64,000 nucleotides of DNA from an uncultured Lachnospiraceae bacterium (GCA_947630025.1 CANRFZ010000016.1:1-64000), one strand, 5' to 3'. Positions 1-8,885 are shown, counted from the first letter of the stretch. The notes: generated by a model not told the origin, from the letters alone. Program-made: numbers and translations.

Positions 1-48
1 TTATTTTCGATTTCCCTTAAAATCAAGGTTTTTACTAAAATTTAGCAA

Positions 49-78
49 TAAAAAATGGGTAGTTTTTGACACTACCCA
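49..78 (-). terminator. Probable rho-independent terminator reading leftward
   Basis: An 8-bp perfect stem (56-63 with 71-78, TGGGTAGT/ACTACCCA) with a 7-base loop is followed, on the minus strand, by a run of T (complement of A51-A55). It would stop leftward transcription. The nearest leftward genes start beyond 951, so the rightward gene at 101-883 lies between them and this site; the hairpin may instead be part of that gene's leader. Confidence 0.45.
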
Positions 79-100
79 CACACAGACGGAGGCAAACGCT

Positions 101-883
101 ATGACCAATCAGGAAATCCTGCAGACCGCCATGGAGCAGTCCGCAGCGGACATCGGCTGCCGGGCGGCAGATTTTTTATCCGGGGAAAATGTCATCGTAC
201 CGGCTCAGATCGGGCCCAACGCCCGCAAATACTATAAGGAGCCTATCGCCTGCAATCTGGTCTCCTATGGAAACAATATCGTCGCCTCGGTCAAGGACGA
301 ATACCGTGAAATCGTCTCGGCCTATATCGACAGATTCCCATTTTATCACTGTTTTGAGACGCCGAACATACACTGGCTGAATGACCGGCTCGTGCCGCTT
401 GAACAGAAAGTATGCTTTATGTCGCTATACTATCTGCCTGACATAGCGCTCTTACATCCACTGCCCTGCTCTTACGAACTGCGCGTATTGACCGCCGCGG
501 ATTTCACCGCCCTGTATCTGCCCGCGTGGAGCAACGCGCTCAGCAAAGAGCGTCCGGAGCTGGATGTGCTGGGCGTGGGCGCTTACGACCGCGGCAGGCT
601 GGTCGGGCTGGCCGGCGCGTCGGCGGACTGCGCGCGTATGTGGCAGATCGGCGTAGATGTTCTCCCCGCATACCGCAGACAGGGAATTGCCGCCGCGCTC
701 ACGAGCAGGCTGGCCCTCGAAATCTTCGACCGCGGCAGAGTGCCGTTCTACTGTTCGGCATGGTCCAATCTCCGCTCCGTCCGCAACGCCGTCAAAAGCG
801 GTTTCCTGCCCGCATGGGCGGAGCTGACGGCGAAGCCCGCCGACTATGTGGATGAAATGAATGCGCCGGCTGCAGCGCCGTGA
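101..883 (+). CDS. GNAT family N-acetyltransferase
   Basis: A 260-residue protein whose C-terminal half (about 120-245) is a GNAT acetyl-CoA-dependent acyltransferase fold. It has the acetyl-CoA pyrophosphate-binding motif (VLPAYRRQGIAAAL, near residues 185-198) followed by a CSAWSNLRSVRNAVKSGF segment typical of the family's C-terminal part. The first 120 residues carry no motif I recognise and may be a substrate-recognition domain. A GGAGG sits 8 bases before the ATG. The gene is convergent with the AT-rich glycan island, has core-like GC, and is the only rightward gene in the first 11 kb. Its substrate cannot be inferred. Confidence 0.8.
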   Translation: MTNQEILQTAMEQSAADIGCRAADFLSGENVIVPAQIGPNARKYYKEPIACNLVSYGNNIVASVKDEYREIVSAYIDRFPFYHCFETPNIHWLNDRLVPLEQKVCFMSLYYLPDIALLHPLPCSYELRVLTAADFTALYLPAWSNALSKERPELDVLGVGAYDRGRLVGLAGASADCARMWQIGVDVLPAYRRQGIAAALTSRLALEIFDRGRVPFYCSAWSNLRSVRNAVKSGFLPAWAELTAKPADYVDEMNAPAAAP

Positions 884-950
884 TCCGGACAATCGCGTGT
901 GACGCATCTTTCCATATAGTAAATTGCAGCTTAACCCCACTAAAATATTT

Positions 951-2144
951 TTAATAAATATGACTGAAATCATAATACGATCTTGCGTAATCACCATCAC
1001 CGATCGCATTTCCAGCATATAGACACATTATAACAACATCAGGCTTATATATATCTTCTATAAAACTGCTCGTCAGGGAATCGACGTCAGTGCCCAATTT
1101 AACAAGTTGTTTATAAGATATCGACAGATAGGGTGCAATTGCTCTGCCATAAGAATCGGTTAAAAGCACGATTTTTTTATCATTGTCAGATCGCATATTG
1201 ACACAACTCGTAAGTGCGGCTCCGTATACATCATCATAAGTATATCTCGAAAAAGGATTTCGCTTCTCCAAAGGTCTTCTATCGATAAAAATATCTTCAA
1301 ATGATCCTTCCTGCCCGAATTTGTCCGAGTCTTCCTGCATGACAATAAGCGATGTCTCAAAATTCGGCGTAATCAGATCAAAATCATCGATTCCTGCAAA
1401 AGACGCTCCGGTTCTCTGCCCGTTAGAGCCAAGATGCCACTTTTCATAAGTCGTTATGGTATAATTGGAAATATTGCTGACTTGCGGATCAACTTTACAG
1501 TTCAATTCCTTCATCAGCCATTCATTAATCTTCGTATAGGCATAAAAACCACCCTTTGTCGTCCAATGATGGTCTGTCCGATACATCATCTCATATTGAT
1601 CGATGCCTTCTTCATGCATGATTTCTCTCAAATCCAGCACATCCACATTTTCCTTCTGCAGCATAGCCGAGAAACGATCAAGATTATCATTGGCAAAATC
1701 CTCTACGCCTACAGGCAATTGCGGATCGTATTTACTGGATGTGTACGGTGCAATCACATAGAGAAAAGAAATATTATGTTCATCCAAATATTGTTTCAAG
1801 TGCACTACCGCATCCGCATTATACTGCAGACTTTCATCGGAAACCCAGCCAATCGGTGAAATCAGATAACCGTTATTCAACTTTACCACACCATTCATCT
1901 GCCGCTGAAGCAGCAGATTACGAAAAGCGGCATTTACATTCACAAAACCCATTTTCTGATAAAAACTTGTTGCAACATCCGTCTCAAACGGACTGCCCAA
2001 ATCGGCCGTCCATTCATTGTAATCAACCACGTCATTGACATAAAAATCAACGAGTTTCGAGAAACTAACGCCACCCAATAGCACAATACAAATCAAAAAA
2101 ACTAACAAATACGCTATTGTCGATATTTTTCTGTTTCTATTCAT
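951..2144 (-). CDS. DHHW-family protein (AlgX/AlgJ-like SGNH acetyl-transfer partner)
   Basis: A 397-residue protein with one N-terminal membrane anchor (about residues 9-28) and an extracytoplasmic SGNH-like domain. Two family signatures are visible: RTDHHWTTKGGFYAY (near 190-205, the DHHW motif) and LLTDSYGRAIAPYL (near 325-340, the Asp-Ser block). In alginate- and DltB-type systems such proteins take an acyl group passed across the membrane by an MBOAT protein and attach it to a surface polymer. The start has AGGAGAG 7 bases upstream, overlapping the stop region of the MBOAT gene, so the two are translationally close and form one operon. The acceptor polymer is unknown. If the MBOAT partner is off, this enzyme would lack its acyl donor. 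Confidence 0.8.
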   Translation of the reverse strand: MNRNRKISTIAYLLVFLICIVLLGGVSFSKLVDFYVNDVVDYNEWTADLGSPFETDVATSFYQKMGFVNVNAAFRNLLLQRQMNGVVKLNNGYLISPIGWVSDESLQYNADAVVHLKQYLDEHNISFLYVIAPYTSSKYDPQLPVGVEDFANDNLDRFSAMLQKENVDVLDLREIMHEEGIDQYEMMYRTDHHWTTKGGFYAYTKINEWLMKELNCKVDPQVSNISNYTITTYEKWHLGSNGQRTGASFAGIDDFDLITPNFETSLIVMQEDSDKFGQEGSFEDIFIDRRPLEKRNPFSRYTYDDVYGAALTSCVNMRSDNDKKIVLLTDSYGRAIAPYLSISYKQLVKLGTDVDSLTSSFIEDIYKPDVVIMCLYAGNAIGDGDYARSYYDFSHIY

Positions 2145-2155
2145 AATTCTCTCTC

Positions 2156-3590
2156 CTAAAAATTAAAATAAATAAATGGGTTATGTGCTCCTAAGATCAG
2201 AAAAGATACCGCCCAAATAAATGCGATGCCATAACAGACAGGTATCACGCAGGCTTTTATAATACCCATATTTTCCGACTTATCTGTCTTATTACTTACG
2301 AATTGCGCAATAGGCGTTGCAAAAATAATCCCCAGAATAATATAGATTCCATATTCACGCAAATACTTTATCACAAGCGCATCAATCGCTATTGGTACTC
2401 GAAAAACGCCTATCATTCCCATGCAATACTTAATTCCTGAAGACAATCTTTCAGATCGAAAAATAACCCACCCGAAATTGACGCATATCAGTGTAATAAC
2501 GCGCCAAATACCTGTTAGCCATATATTGTTCCGTGCTTCCGGTTTCACAAAATATTTTTCTATGACAAGCAATACAAAATAGCCCAATCCCCATGCAATA
2601 AACGTATAGTTGGCACCGTGCCATATACCTGTCAAGCTCCAGACAATAAGTAAATTTATCAGATGTCTGAAAACCGATACCCTTGATCCTCCCAACGGAA
2701 TATACACATAATCTCTAAACCATCTTCCCAGAGAAATATGCCATCTCCTCCAAAATTCCGTCACCGACTTCGCAGTATAAGGATAATTAAAATTTTCCTC
2801 AAATGTGAAGCCAAACATTTTTCCCAGACCAAGCGCCATGTCAGAATATCCGGAAAAATCATAAAATATCTGCAAAGAAAAACTAAGAGCACCCAGCCAT
2901 AATAATAATGGATTCAGATCGGTTATCTCATCCCGCATCCCAAAAATCCCATCCGCTATGATAGACAAATTATTTGCCAGAATTACTTTTTTACAAAACC
3001 CGAGCAAAAAGCGTCTGATTCCTTCACTAAATCCATATAGCGTATGCCTTCTGTTTTTTATCTGATTTTCAATAGATGTGTATCGTATGATCGGTCCAGC
3101 GATCAATTGGGGAAAAAAAGAAATGTACAATGCTAGATACAACGGATTTTTCTGTACAGTGCCCCCCCCCTTTATATACATCTATGACATAAGATAACGC
3201 CTGAAAGGTAAAAAAGGAGATGCCGACCGGCAGAGCAATATCCAATTGTTTCACATGAATGTCAAATACTCTATTAATCACAGATATGGAAAAATCCAAA
3301 TATTTATAAACAAAAAGAAGTCCTATGTTAATCACAATATCAAGAATCAATATAGCACGTGCTCCTGATTGACTCTGTTCTTTTTTATATCGGTCGATAC
3401 CGATTGCCAAAATATAATTCACCAAAATTAAAGCAATCATAATAAAGACAAATCTCGGTTCACCATACGCATAAAAAAACAAACTCGCTGCCAATAAAAT
3501 ATAATTTTTATACTCATTCTTGGAAATATAATATAAAAAAAGCGTAACCGGCAAAAAGAAAAATGTAAATAGCAAACTTGAAAAAACCAT
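2156..3590 (-). pseudogene. MBOAT (AlgI/DltB-like) O-acyltransferase split by a frameshift at a G9 tract
   Basis: Two overlapping frames encode one membrane-bound O-acyltransferase of about 477 residues. The upstream frame starts at 3590 (GGAGG 6 bases before ATG), gives 142 correct residues ending YVIDVYKGGG, then runs out of frame to a stop at 3069. The downstream frame continues TVQKNPLYLALYISFFPQ and carries the MBOAT signatures EFWRRWHISLGRW and TGIWHGANY with the presumed catalytic His. The break is at C3162-C3170 (G9 on the coding strand). Eight or eleven G would restore a single frame reading DVYKGGGTVQKNP. No other lesion is visible, so I read this as a phase-OFF gene rather than a decayed one. 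A homopolymer sequencing error is the main alternative. It is the partner of the DHHW protein downstream. Confidence 0.85.
3162..3170 (-). repeat. G9 mononucleotide tract inside the MBOAT gene
   Basis: Nine consecutive C on the plus strand (G on the coding strand) at the exact point where the reading frame shifts. A count of 8 or 11 would give an open gene; 9 gives a truncated product. Confidence 0.95.
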
Positions 3591-3660
3591 TTTATACCTC
3601 CGTATATCACACCTTCATATTTTTCTTACACCTAAAATCCGGCATTCACCTCTCCGCAGA

Positions 3661-3707
3661 CTCTATCCCCGCCAGCGTCAGTCCGCAGGCGGGCGCGGTG
3701 GGGCCGC
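3661..3707 (-). repeat. Displaced second copy of the truA 3' end
   Basis: 46 of 47 bases match 7171-7217, the end of truA; 3665-3707 is a 43-base exact match. Read on the minus strand it still encodes the TruA C-terminus (PTAPACGLTLAGIE) and then its own different tail SAER and a stop. It lies between the sulfatase-like gene and the MBOAT gene, so the block 3708-7170 is bounded by direct repeats of truA. Confidence 0.9.
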
Positions 3708-3719
3708 CTCTCCAAACTT

Positions 3720-5870
3720 TTATTGTCTATCTACACACATAGAAGTAAATTTCACGGACAATACCCGTGTATCCTCATCACTCCTGTCAAGCTGATTCGG
3801 TGTCACCGCATTGGGGAAAACGAAGCGAAGAATCAGCGTATCATCCTCCATCACATCGCCCGGTATGGCAATCACTTGATCCTGATTGGCATTTTCATCT
3901 GTGCAGACTACTGTATCTATTCTTCTTCCGTTTGCATAAACACGCACTGTCTGCTTTCCGTTATATACCCCGGCATAAGTATAATGAAAAACCAAGTCCT
4001 CCTTTTCCGCCTCTTTGATAGCAAAACAAATACTCAATTCGTTGCTTGCCGTTGCAGTTCCGTCTTCTTTATATAAACGGTAGGTAAGCTGATCTGCATA
4101 AGCATTGTCCCCGGCAAACGTAATTTCCTCTCCGAGCCGGTAATCTATCCGGTTAATGGCATACGGATTCCAGATTTGATACCCTGCCACATCTTCCGCA
4201 TCCGCCGGAACAATGACTCTGCATTCGGACGTCATATCCCATGTGTCATCCAGCGTATTGATATCACAGATGGGCGAATCCATCGTATGAAGCCTTTCCA
4301 CATCGCTCTCATCCGTAATGTCAAACACGGATGGCCCATAAGCAGAATAATCCTCCATAGCTGCCGCTGCCAGCGTTGCCGATACATTTCTGTAATGAAC
4401 GGGGGCAGAGTTGAATTGCAGAGGCGCATCCTCATAAGGACGTTTGATCAGGAACGCGGCGGTTGCTCCCGGATTGCCATTTTCAAAAGGACCGTGGTCT
4501 CCTGCAATAATAATAGTGCTCCCATCATAGATACCGGCCTCTTTCATATAATTCATATATCGATAGATGCCTTTCATGACTCCTTCCAGCACCTGCTGCT
4601 CCGTCACCGAATTATTCTCAACCTCCTGCAGATTCTCGTCAGTCACATAAGGCATATGAACACCATTCACATGATATAGCCGAAACGCTTTTTCGTATTT
4701 CACCTGCAGTGCTCCCGCAGTCTCTACATCATGAAAAAACTGTCTGTTCCCGCAACTATAATTTGTTTCATCAGGCATGATCGGCGTTGTCAGATCGTCT
4801 GTCGTCAGCCAAAAAAACTGTTTCAAGCCCTGCGGCACCAGATATAAATTTACCAGCTTATACATCTGCTCGGCAAAACCAAGATTATCTCCGATCCGGT
4901 AATTGGAGGGCAGACAGTTATCGATGATTTTATCCGAAATTCCGGGAACAGAATTACTGGTATAAAACCGCACATCATAATCATTTTGATGCAGTTCATC
5001 ATACAATACTGCATCATTCCATACATCTGTTCTGAAATCCTTCTCCACTTGAAATGGATCAAACTCAGCGCCTGTCATAAACACTGTCAATCCAAAAGAA
5101 GTCGGTGCTCCTCCTGACACCATATTGTCAAACATGGTAAATCCGTCCAACCCTCCGGGATATCTGTCGGAAGCCAGATATTCTTTCATCGATGATGTCT
5201 GCAGGGAATCTACAATAAAGACAATAATATTGTCCTCAGCGCCGACCGCAAATTCTCCCTCTTTGGAAACCCCATAGGCTCCTGTCTCCTGTTCTCCGGT
5301 CAACAGCATTACTACAAGCGTCCCCACCTGAATACTCACAAACCAGTAGGAAATCCATTTTATCACCCGTTGTGATTTTGATTTCCAATAAACTGCCGCC
5401 ACGAATAACGCCACGAGAAGCAGCGGCCAAAGAAAATTACTTACAACCGCACGCTTATAATAAATCGACCAGTCGATGGGGACACCGTTTAACGTTGGAA
5501 ATTTAGGATTTAAAAAATTACCCTGCACATACAGGCCCAATGCAACGACAAAGAAAAAGCTATTAAAAAAGACAATATTCTTTTTGCTTCCCGCGCACAA
5601 CACCAGAAAAAGCATCACCGTACAGAGCAGAAAAGCTGCTGCCAAAATCACCGGAACAACACTGACATACGGCAAGGAAAAATCAGAGATATTTTCCAAG
5701 AAAAGCGCGCTTGGCGTAAAAATGGCATATGTCACCACAACAAAAATCGCAGAAGGAAGCGTCTGGAGTATAATATACTTTAACCCCCCCCCATCCATTT
5801 TACGTACAAATCTGTTCACTAAGATGCCTGCCACCGCAAGCCCGATACCGCATAGTATAATACCTGCCAT
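3720..5870 (-). CDS. LTA-synthase/sulfatase-like membrane phosphotransferase
   Basis: A 716-residue protein with about six N-terminal membrane segments (residues 1-205), then an alkaline-phosphatase-superfamily domain outside the membrane (about 210-500). It has the metal-binding entry DNIIVFIVDSLQ, a GGAPTSFGLTVFMTG segment at the nucleophile position, and TIIIAGDHGPFE (GDHG). The last 200 residues form a beta-rich accessory domain I cannot name. LtaS-like enzymes transfer phosphoglycerol or related groups to surface polymers, or remove sulfate or phosphate. The start has GGGAGGAA just upstream. A G9 tract (5784-5792) encodes DGGG at residues 27-30; with nine G the frame is open, and loss or gain of one G would truncate the protein within its first membrane region. 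It lies in the glycan island with GT10 and MBOAT genes. Confidence 0.8.
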   Translation of the reverse strand: MAGIILCGIGLAVAGILVNRFVRKMDGGGLKYIILQTLPSAIFVVVTYAIFTPSALFLENISDFSLPYVSVVPVILAAAFLLCTVMLFLVLCAGSKKNIVFFNSFFFVVALGLYVQGNFLNPKFPTLNGVPIDWSIYYKRAVVSNFLWPLLLVALFVAAVYWKSKSQRVIKWISYWFVSIQVGTLVVMLLTGEQETGAYGVSKEGEFAVGAEDNIIVFIVDSLQTSSMKEYLASDRYPGGLDGFTMFDNMVSGGAPTSFGLTVFMTGAEFDPFQVEKDFRTDVWNDAVLYDELHQNDYDVRFYTSNSVPGISDKIIDNCLPSNYRIGDNLGFAEQMYKLVNLYLVPQGLKQFFWLTTDDLTTPIMPDETNYSCGNRQFFHDVETAGALQVKYEKAFRLYHVNGVHMPYVTDENLQEVENNSVTEQQVLEGVMKGIYRYMNYMKEAGIYDGSTIIIAGDHGPFENGNPGATAAFLIKRPYEDAPLQFNSAPVHYRNVSATLAAAAMEDYSAYGPSVFDITDESDVERLHTMDSPICDINTLDDTWDMTSECRVIVPADAEDVAGYQIWNPYAINRIDYRLGEEITFAGDNAYADQLTYRLYKEDGTATASNELSICFAIKEAEKEDLVFHYTYAGVYNGKQTVRVYANGRRIDTVVCTDENANQDQVIAIPGDVMEDDTLILRFVFPNAVTPNQLDRSDEDTRVLSVKFTSMCVDRQ
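5784..5792 (-). repeat. G9 tract near the 5' end of the sulfatase-like gene (in frame)
   Basis: Nine C on the plus strand, encoding three Gly codons after MD in a cytoplasmic loop between the first two membrane segments. The current count keeps the gene open; any change other than a multiple of three would abolish the product. Confidence 0.95.
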
Positions 5871-5970
5871 AATTCCTCCCTTTTCTGCCGACCAGTCAAC
5901 ATACGCCTCTGCGCAAAAGGCGCAATAGCTAATGTGCTATAGTATGCCGCATCACTCCGGCTTCTTTACA

Positions 5971-7068
5971 CTACCAAAACTTCTTTATATGCTTCACCAA
6001 TGGAATCTTGTTTTTTAATGCTATGATCCGAGCCATCAGAACAGGTCTGCCAATATTGCGGAAAATCGTGATACGATCTTTTATCTTTACCCTATATTTT
6101 TCGGGAAGCATCGGCACAAGCCGCAATACTTTCCTAATCTGTTCTTCACAACCAAATTTTTGATATTCTTCAGTACTCATAAAATTCCGAATCGCATTCA
6201 AATATCCGGAATATTCCCGTTCATCCATATTGCTCAAAAACTCCGCCATTTCTTCCAACGTTGCAAAAGAAAAATAGTCAATAAAACAATCTTTTGGAAT
6301 ATACTTTTCTACATTGAGAGGTCCGCCATATACCGGTACGATTCCGTTTTTAAAACAGTCAAATAGTTTTTCTGTAATATATCCATTTCTTCTGGTATTT
6401 TCTATACAGATTGCAAATTTATATTTATGGTAGGCATCCGATTTTCGATTGATTGCCCCCCCCCAATTCCTGTAGCCTTCCCAAAACCTGCCATAAACAC
6501 CAAATTGATATTCTTCATGTGTTTCAAAAAAATCAACTATTCTTTTTCTTTCCGAATATAATTCTCCCGGCAATTCTGCACATATTTGATTGGTACAAAT
6601 AATCGCCGCCAATCCCTTCTCGCTATACGGTATACTCCCCTCAGACATAACAGGACTGCTATCAATGGAAGGCCAGTATTTAAAATATTTTACATTGTCA
6701 ACAATATCATCCTGATATGTCAAAATATAAGGAAAACCGCCTTTTATCATCCTTAAAAATGCAATACCACATTGACTATCCACAACATCCGATTCTATCA
6801 TAATGCAAATGGTTCTTTTTAAATAATCATGTTTACGGAGAAAATCCCAGCCCTCATAAACATGATTTCTGTCTGAAAACAGGATAAGATCGTCTTCATT
6901 AATCTTAATACCCTTTACATACGGGATCACCTCACAGTCATACTTCCCCCATAACTGAGCAGATGCATCGCTTTTCATATAGCCGCCATGTTCAAACATG
7001 GAGTTCCCCACTCTGACGGATGGCGGTTGTTGCGTCGCTTTTATATTTGAAATGGCAATTACTCTCAT
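5971..7068 (-). CDS. Glycosyltransferase family 10 (fucosyltransferase-like)
   Basis: A 365-residue protein with the GT10 alpha-1,3-fucosyltransferase C-terminal signature: KFAICIENTRRNGYITEKLF (around residues 210-230) followed by DCFKNGIVPVYGG, the GDP-fucose binding region. The N-terminal third (about 1-150) is the weaker acceptor domain. No signal peptide or membrane segment, so it acts in the cytoplasm on a lipid-linked or nucleotide-sugar glycan. AAGGAG lies about 7 bases before the ATG. A G9 tract at 6456-6464 encodes WGGA and is in frame, so the gene is presently on but breakable. It forms an AT-rich pair with the sulfatase-like gene. The sugar transferred could be fucose or another 6-deoxyhexose. 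Confidence 0.85.
   Translation of the reverse strand: MRVIAISNIKATQQPPSVRVGNSMFEHGGYMKSDASAQLWGKYDCEVIPYVKGIKINEDDLILFSDRNHVYEGWDFLRKHDYLKRTICIMIESDVVDSQCGIAFLRMIKGGFPYILTYQDDIVDNVKYFKYWPSIDSSPVMSEGSIPYSEKGLAAIICTNQICAELPGELYSERKRIVDFFETHEEYQFGVYGRFWEGYRNWGGAINRKSDAYHKYKFAICIENTRRNGYITEKLFDCFKNGIVPVYGGPLNVEKYIPKDCFIDYFSFATLEEMAEFLSNMDEREYSGYLNAIRNFMSTEEYQKFGCEEQIRKVLRLVPMLPEKYRVKIKDRITIFRNIGRPVLMARIIALKNKIPLVKHIKKFW
6456..6464 (-). repeat. G9 tract in the middle of the GT10 gene (in frame)
   Basis: Nine C on the plus strand, coding strand TGG GGG GGG GCA (Trp-Gly-Gly-Ala), just before the conserved GT10 signature. Losing or gaining one G would remove the catalytic domain. Confidence 0.95.
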
Positions 7069-7100
7069 AATCTTCTCCTTTTATGATCTTTTCATATCGT

Positions 7101-7136
7101 TTACCGCATTATAATCAAGAAATTACATGATCAGCA
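7101..7136 (-). promoter_or_regulatory. Possible promoter of the GT10/sulfatase-like pair
   Basis: On the minus strand a perfect TATAAT (complement of 7108-7113) lies about 40 bases before the GT10 start codon, in the short gap after truA. No convincing -35 hexamer is seen 16-18 bases upstream, so the call rests on the -10 alone. Confidence 0.4.
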
Positions 7137-7155
7137 GGAAACTGCCAATCTTTCC

Positions 7156-8010
7156 TCACACACCCTCAAACTCAATCCCCGCCAGCGTCAGTCCGCAGGC
7201 GGGCGCGGTGGGGCCGCTCGCCTGTCTGTCCCGCGCGTCCAGAATGTCCTGCATCCGCTCCGGCGGGATGTGGCCGCGCCCTGCCTCCATCAGCGTACCG
7301 GCGATAATGCGCACCATATTATAGAGGAAACCGTTTCCTGACACACATATCACAATCTCTTGACCGATGTGGTCAACGCCGTCAGCCATACCATCGGCCT
7401 GCACGCAGCCGTCCGCAGCCGTCTCCGGCACACCGGCATCGAGGCTCTGCACACCCGTAACGCCACATGGGGAGCCGTCCGCAATCACCTGTATCGAATC
7501 AATTCTCCGCACGGTCGTCTCCGCCTGACTGTCCACGCTGCAGAAGCTCTTAAAGTCATGTTCACCCACCAAGTACGCCGCCGACTGCCGCATCAGGGCA
7601 ACGTCCAGCGGCACATAGGTAAAATGCGCGTACAACCTTTTGGTCGGCAGCGGGAACGGCGCACAGTAAATGCGGTACTCGTAGGTTTTGCGGCTGCTGC
7701 AGCGGCGGGGATGGAAATCCGGCGCCACTTCCTGCGACTTCTGTATGCGGATATCCTCCGGCAGACTCCGATTCAGCGCGTAGGAAATTTTATCCGCGGG
7801 AATCCGGCTTTCGGTGTCAAAAACCGCCACATTTCCCAGCGCGTGAACGCCGGCGTCGGTGCGGCTTGCGCCGATCACCTCGGTCTTTTCCCCCAGAAGC
7901 GCGGAAAGGCAGCGGTTCAGGACGCTTTCGATCGTCTCTTTGTTCGGTTGTATCTGCCATCCGTGATAGCGCGTGCCGTCATAGGCGACCGTGAGCATTA
8001 CTCTTTTCAT
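7156..8010 (-). CDS. truA: tRNA pseudouridine(38-40) synthase
   Basis: Isomerises uridines 38-40 in the tRNA anticodon arm. The catalytic block GASRTDAGVHA is present with the nucleophile Asp52, as are YDGTRYHGWQ near the N-terminus and GNGFLYNMVRIIAG near residues 220-235. I start at ATG 8010 (MKRVMLTVAYDG), with GAGG 5 bases upstream; the frame is open further upstream but without family similarity. At 284 residues it is longer than the usual 245 because of an inserted variable stretch near residues 175-210. It follows ecfT in the usual Firmicutes order. Instead of the expected rplM-rpsI, an AT-rich glycan island follows. The last 47 bases are repeated at 3661-3707. Confidence 0.93.
   Translation of the reverse strand: MKRVMLTVAYDGTRYHGWQIQPNKETIESVLNRCLSALLGEKTEVIGASRTDAGVHALGNVAVFDTESRIPADKISYALNRSLPEDIRIQKSQEVAPDFHPRRCSSRKTYEYRIYCAPFPLPTKRLYAHFTYVPLDVALMRQSAAYLVGEHDFKSFCSVDSQAETTVRRIDSIQVIADGSPCGVTGVQSLDAGVPETAADGCVQADGMADGVDHIGQEIVICVSGNGFLYNMVRIIAGTLMEAGRGHIPPERMQDILDARDRQASGPTAPACGLTLAGIEFEGV
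7171..7217 (-). repeat. truA 3' end, proximal copy of the direct repeat
   Basis: Codes for the end of intact TruA (PTAPACGLTLAGIE, then FEGV and stop) and matches 3661-3707 at 46 of 47 positions in the same orientation, 3510 bases apart. The two copies bound the sulfatase-like and GT10 genes like the arms of an inserted segment. Confidence 0.9.
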
Positions 8011-8084
8011 GACTGCCTCATCGCGGCTGAACACATTAAGGTTCTGCCGTCCTCTATTCTGTCTGCCGCTTCCGTGCGCCCGCG

Positions 8085-8885
8085 CTATAGCCAGATCCGT
8101 ATCATAATGCACAGGGCAAAGTACGCCGCCAGCACGCCGTAGGCAACGCGGTCTCTGGCCGCATATCGCAGCGGTTTCATCTTGGTTCTGTGCTCGCCGC
8201 CGCGGTAGCAGCGCGCCTCCATCGCCATCGCCAGATCGTTGGCCCGGCGGAACGCGGAGATAAAGAGGGGTACCAGCAGGGGCACCATGGCCTTCGCCTT
8301 TTTGATGAGATTGCCGCTTTCAAAATCGGCTCCTCTGGCGATCTGCGCCTTCATGATCTTGTCCGTCTCCTCCAGCAGAATCGGGATGAACCGCAGCGCG
8401 ATGGACATCATCATGGCCACCTCATGCACCGGCACCTTAAAGATTTTAAGCGGTTTCAGCAGCTTTTCCATACCGTCGGTCAGACTGTTGGGTGTGGTCG
8501 TCAGCGTCATCACCGACGATCCCACGATCAGGAAAGATAAGCGCACCGCCATCATGACGGCCAGCCGCAGCCCTTCCTTTGTGATCCGCAGCTTCCACAC
8601 GCTCACCAGTGTCTCGCCCGGCGTCAGGAACAGATTGAACACCACGGTGAAAAGCAGAATAAAGACGATCGCCTTCATGCCTTTGACCATATAGCGGAAC
8701 GGCACGTGCGACAGGCGTATCATTACAACAAGAAAAACCGCCGCCGCCGCGTAGCCCACCCAGCTTTTTACCACAAAAAGCGATACGATGAAACAGAGTG
8801 TCGCCACCAGTTTTACACGCGGGTCCAGTTTATGAATGACGGAATCCGTCTGATAATACTGGCCCAATGTAATATCCCGTAACAT
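8085..8885 (-). CDS. ecfT: ECF transporter transmembrane component EcfT
   Basis: A 266-residue integral membrane protein with 5-6 hydrophobic segments. It has the two cytoplasmic coupling helices of EcfT, seen as QIARGADFESG (Ala-Arg-Gly) and MAMEARCYRGG (Ala-Arg-Cys), which sit in grooves of the two ATPases. It links them to interchangeable vitamin-binding S subunits. AAAGGAA lies about 8 bases before the ATG. The gene is 74 bases upstream of truA and 19 bases downstream of ecfA2, so the module is one operon. The S subunit encoded in this window is BioY at 54810-55529, and others elsewhere would share the module. Confidence 0.93.
   Translation of the reverse strand: MLRDITLGQYYQTDSVIHKLDPRVKLVATLCFIVSLFVVKSWVGYAAAAVFLVVMIRLSHVPFRYMVKGMKAIVFILLFTVVFNLFLTPGETLVSVWKLRITKEGLRLAVMMAVRLSFLIVGSSVMTLTTTPNSLTDGMEKLLKPLKIFKVPVHEVAMMMSIALRFIPILLEETDKIMKAQIARGADFESGNLIKKAKAMVPLLVPLFISAFRRANDLAMAMEARCYRGGEHRTKMKPLRYAARDRVAYGVLAAYFALCIMIRIWL

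Noticed and set aside
7156-8112. Longer TruA starting at 8112
   Set aside because: The extra 34 residues have no family similarity and lack a ribosome binding site; ATG 8010 has GAGG at proper spacing.
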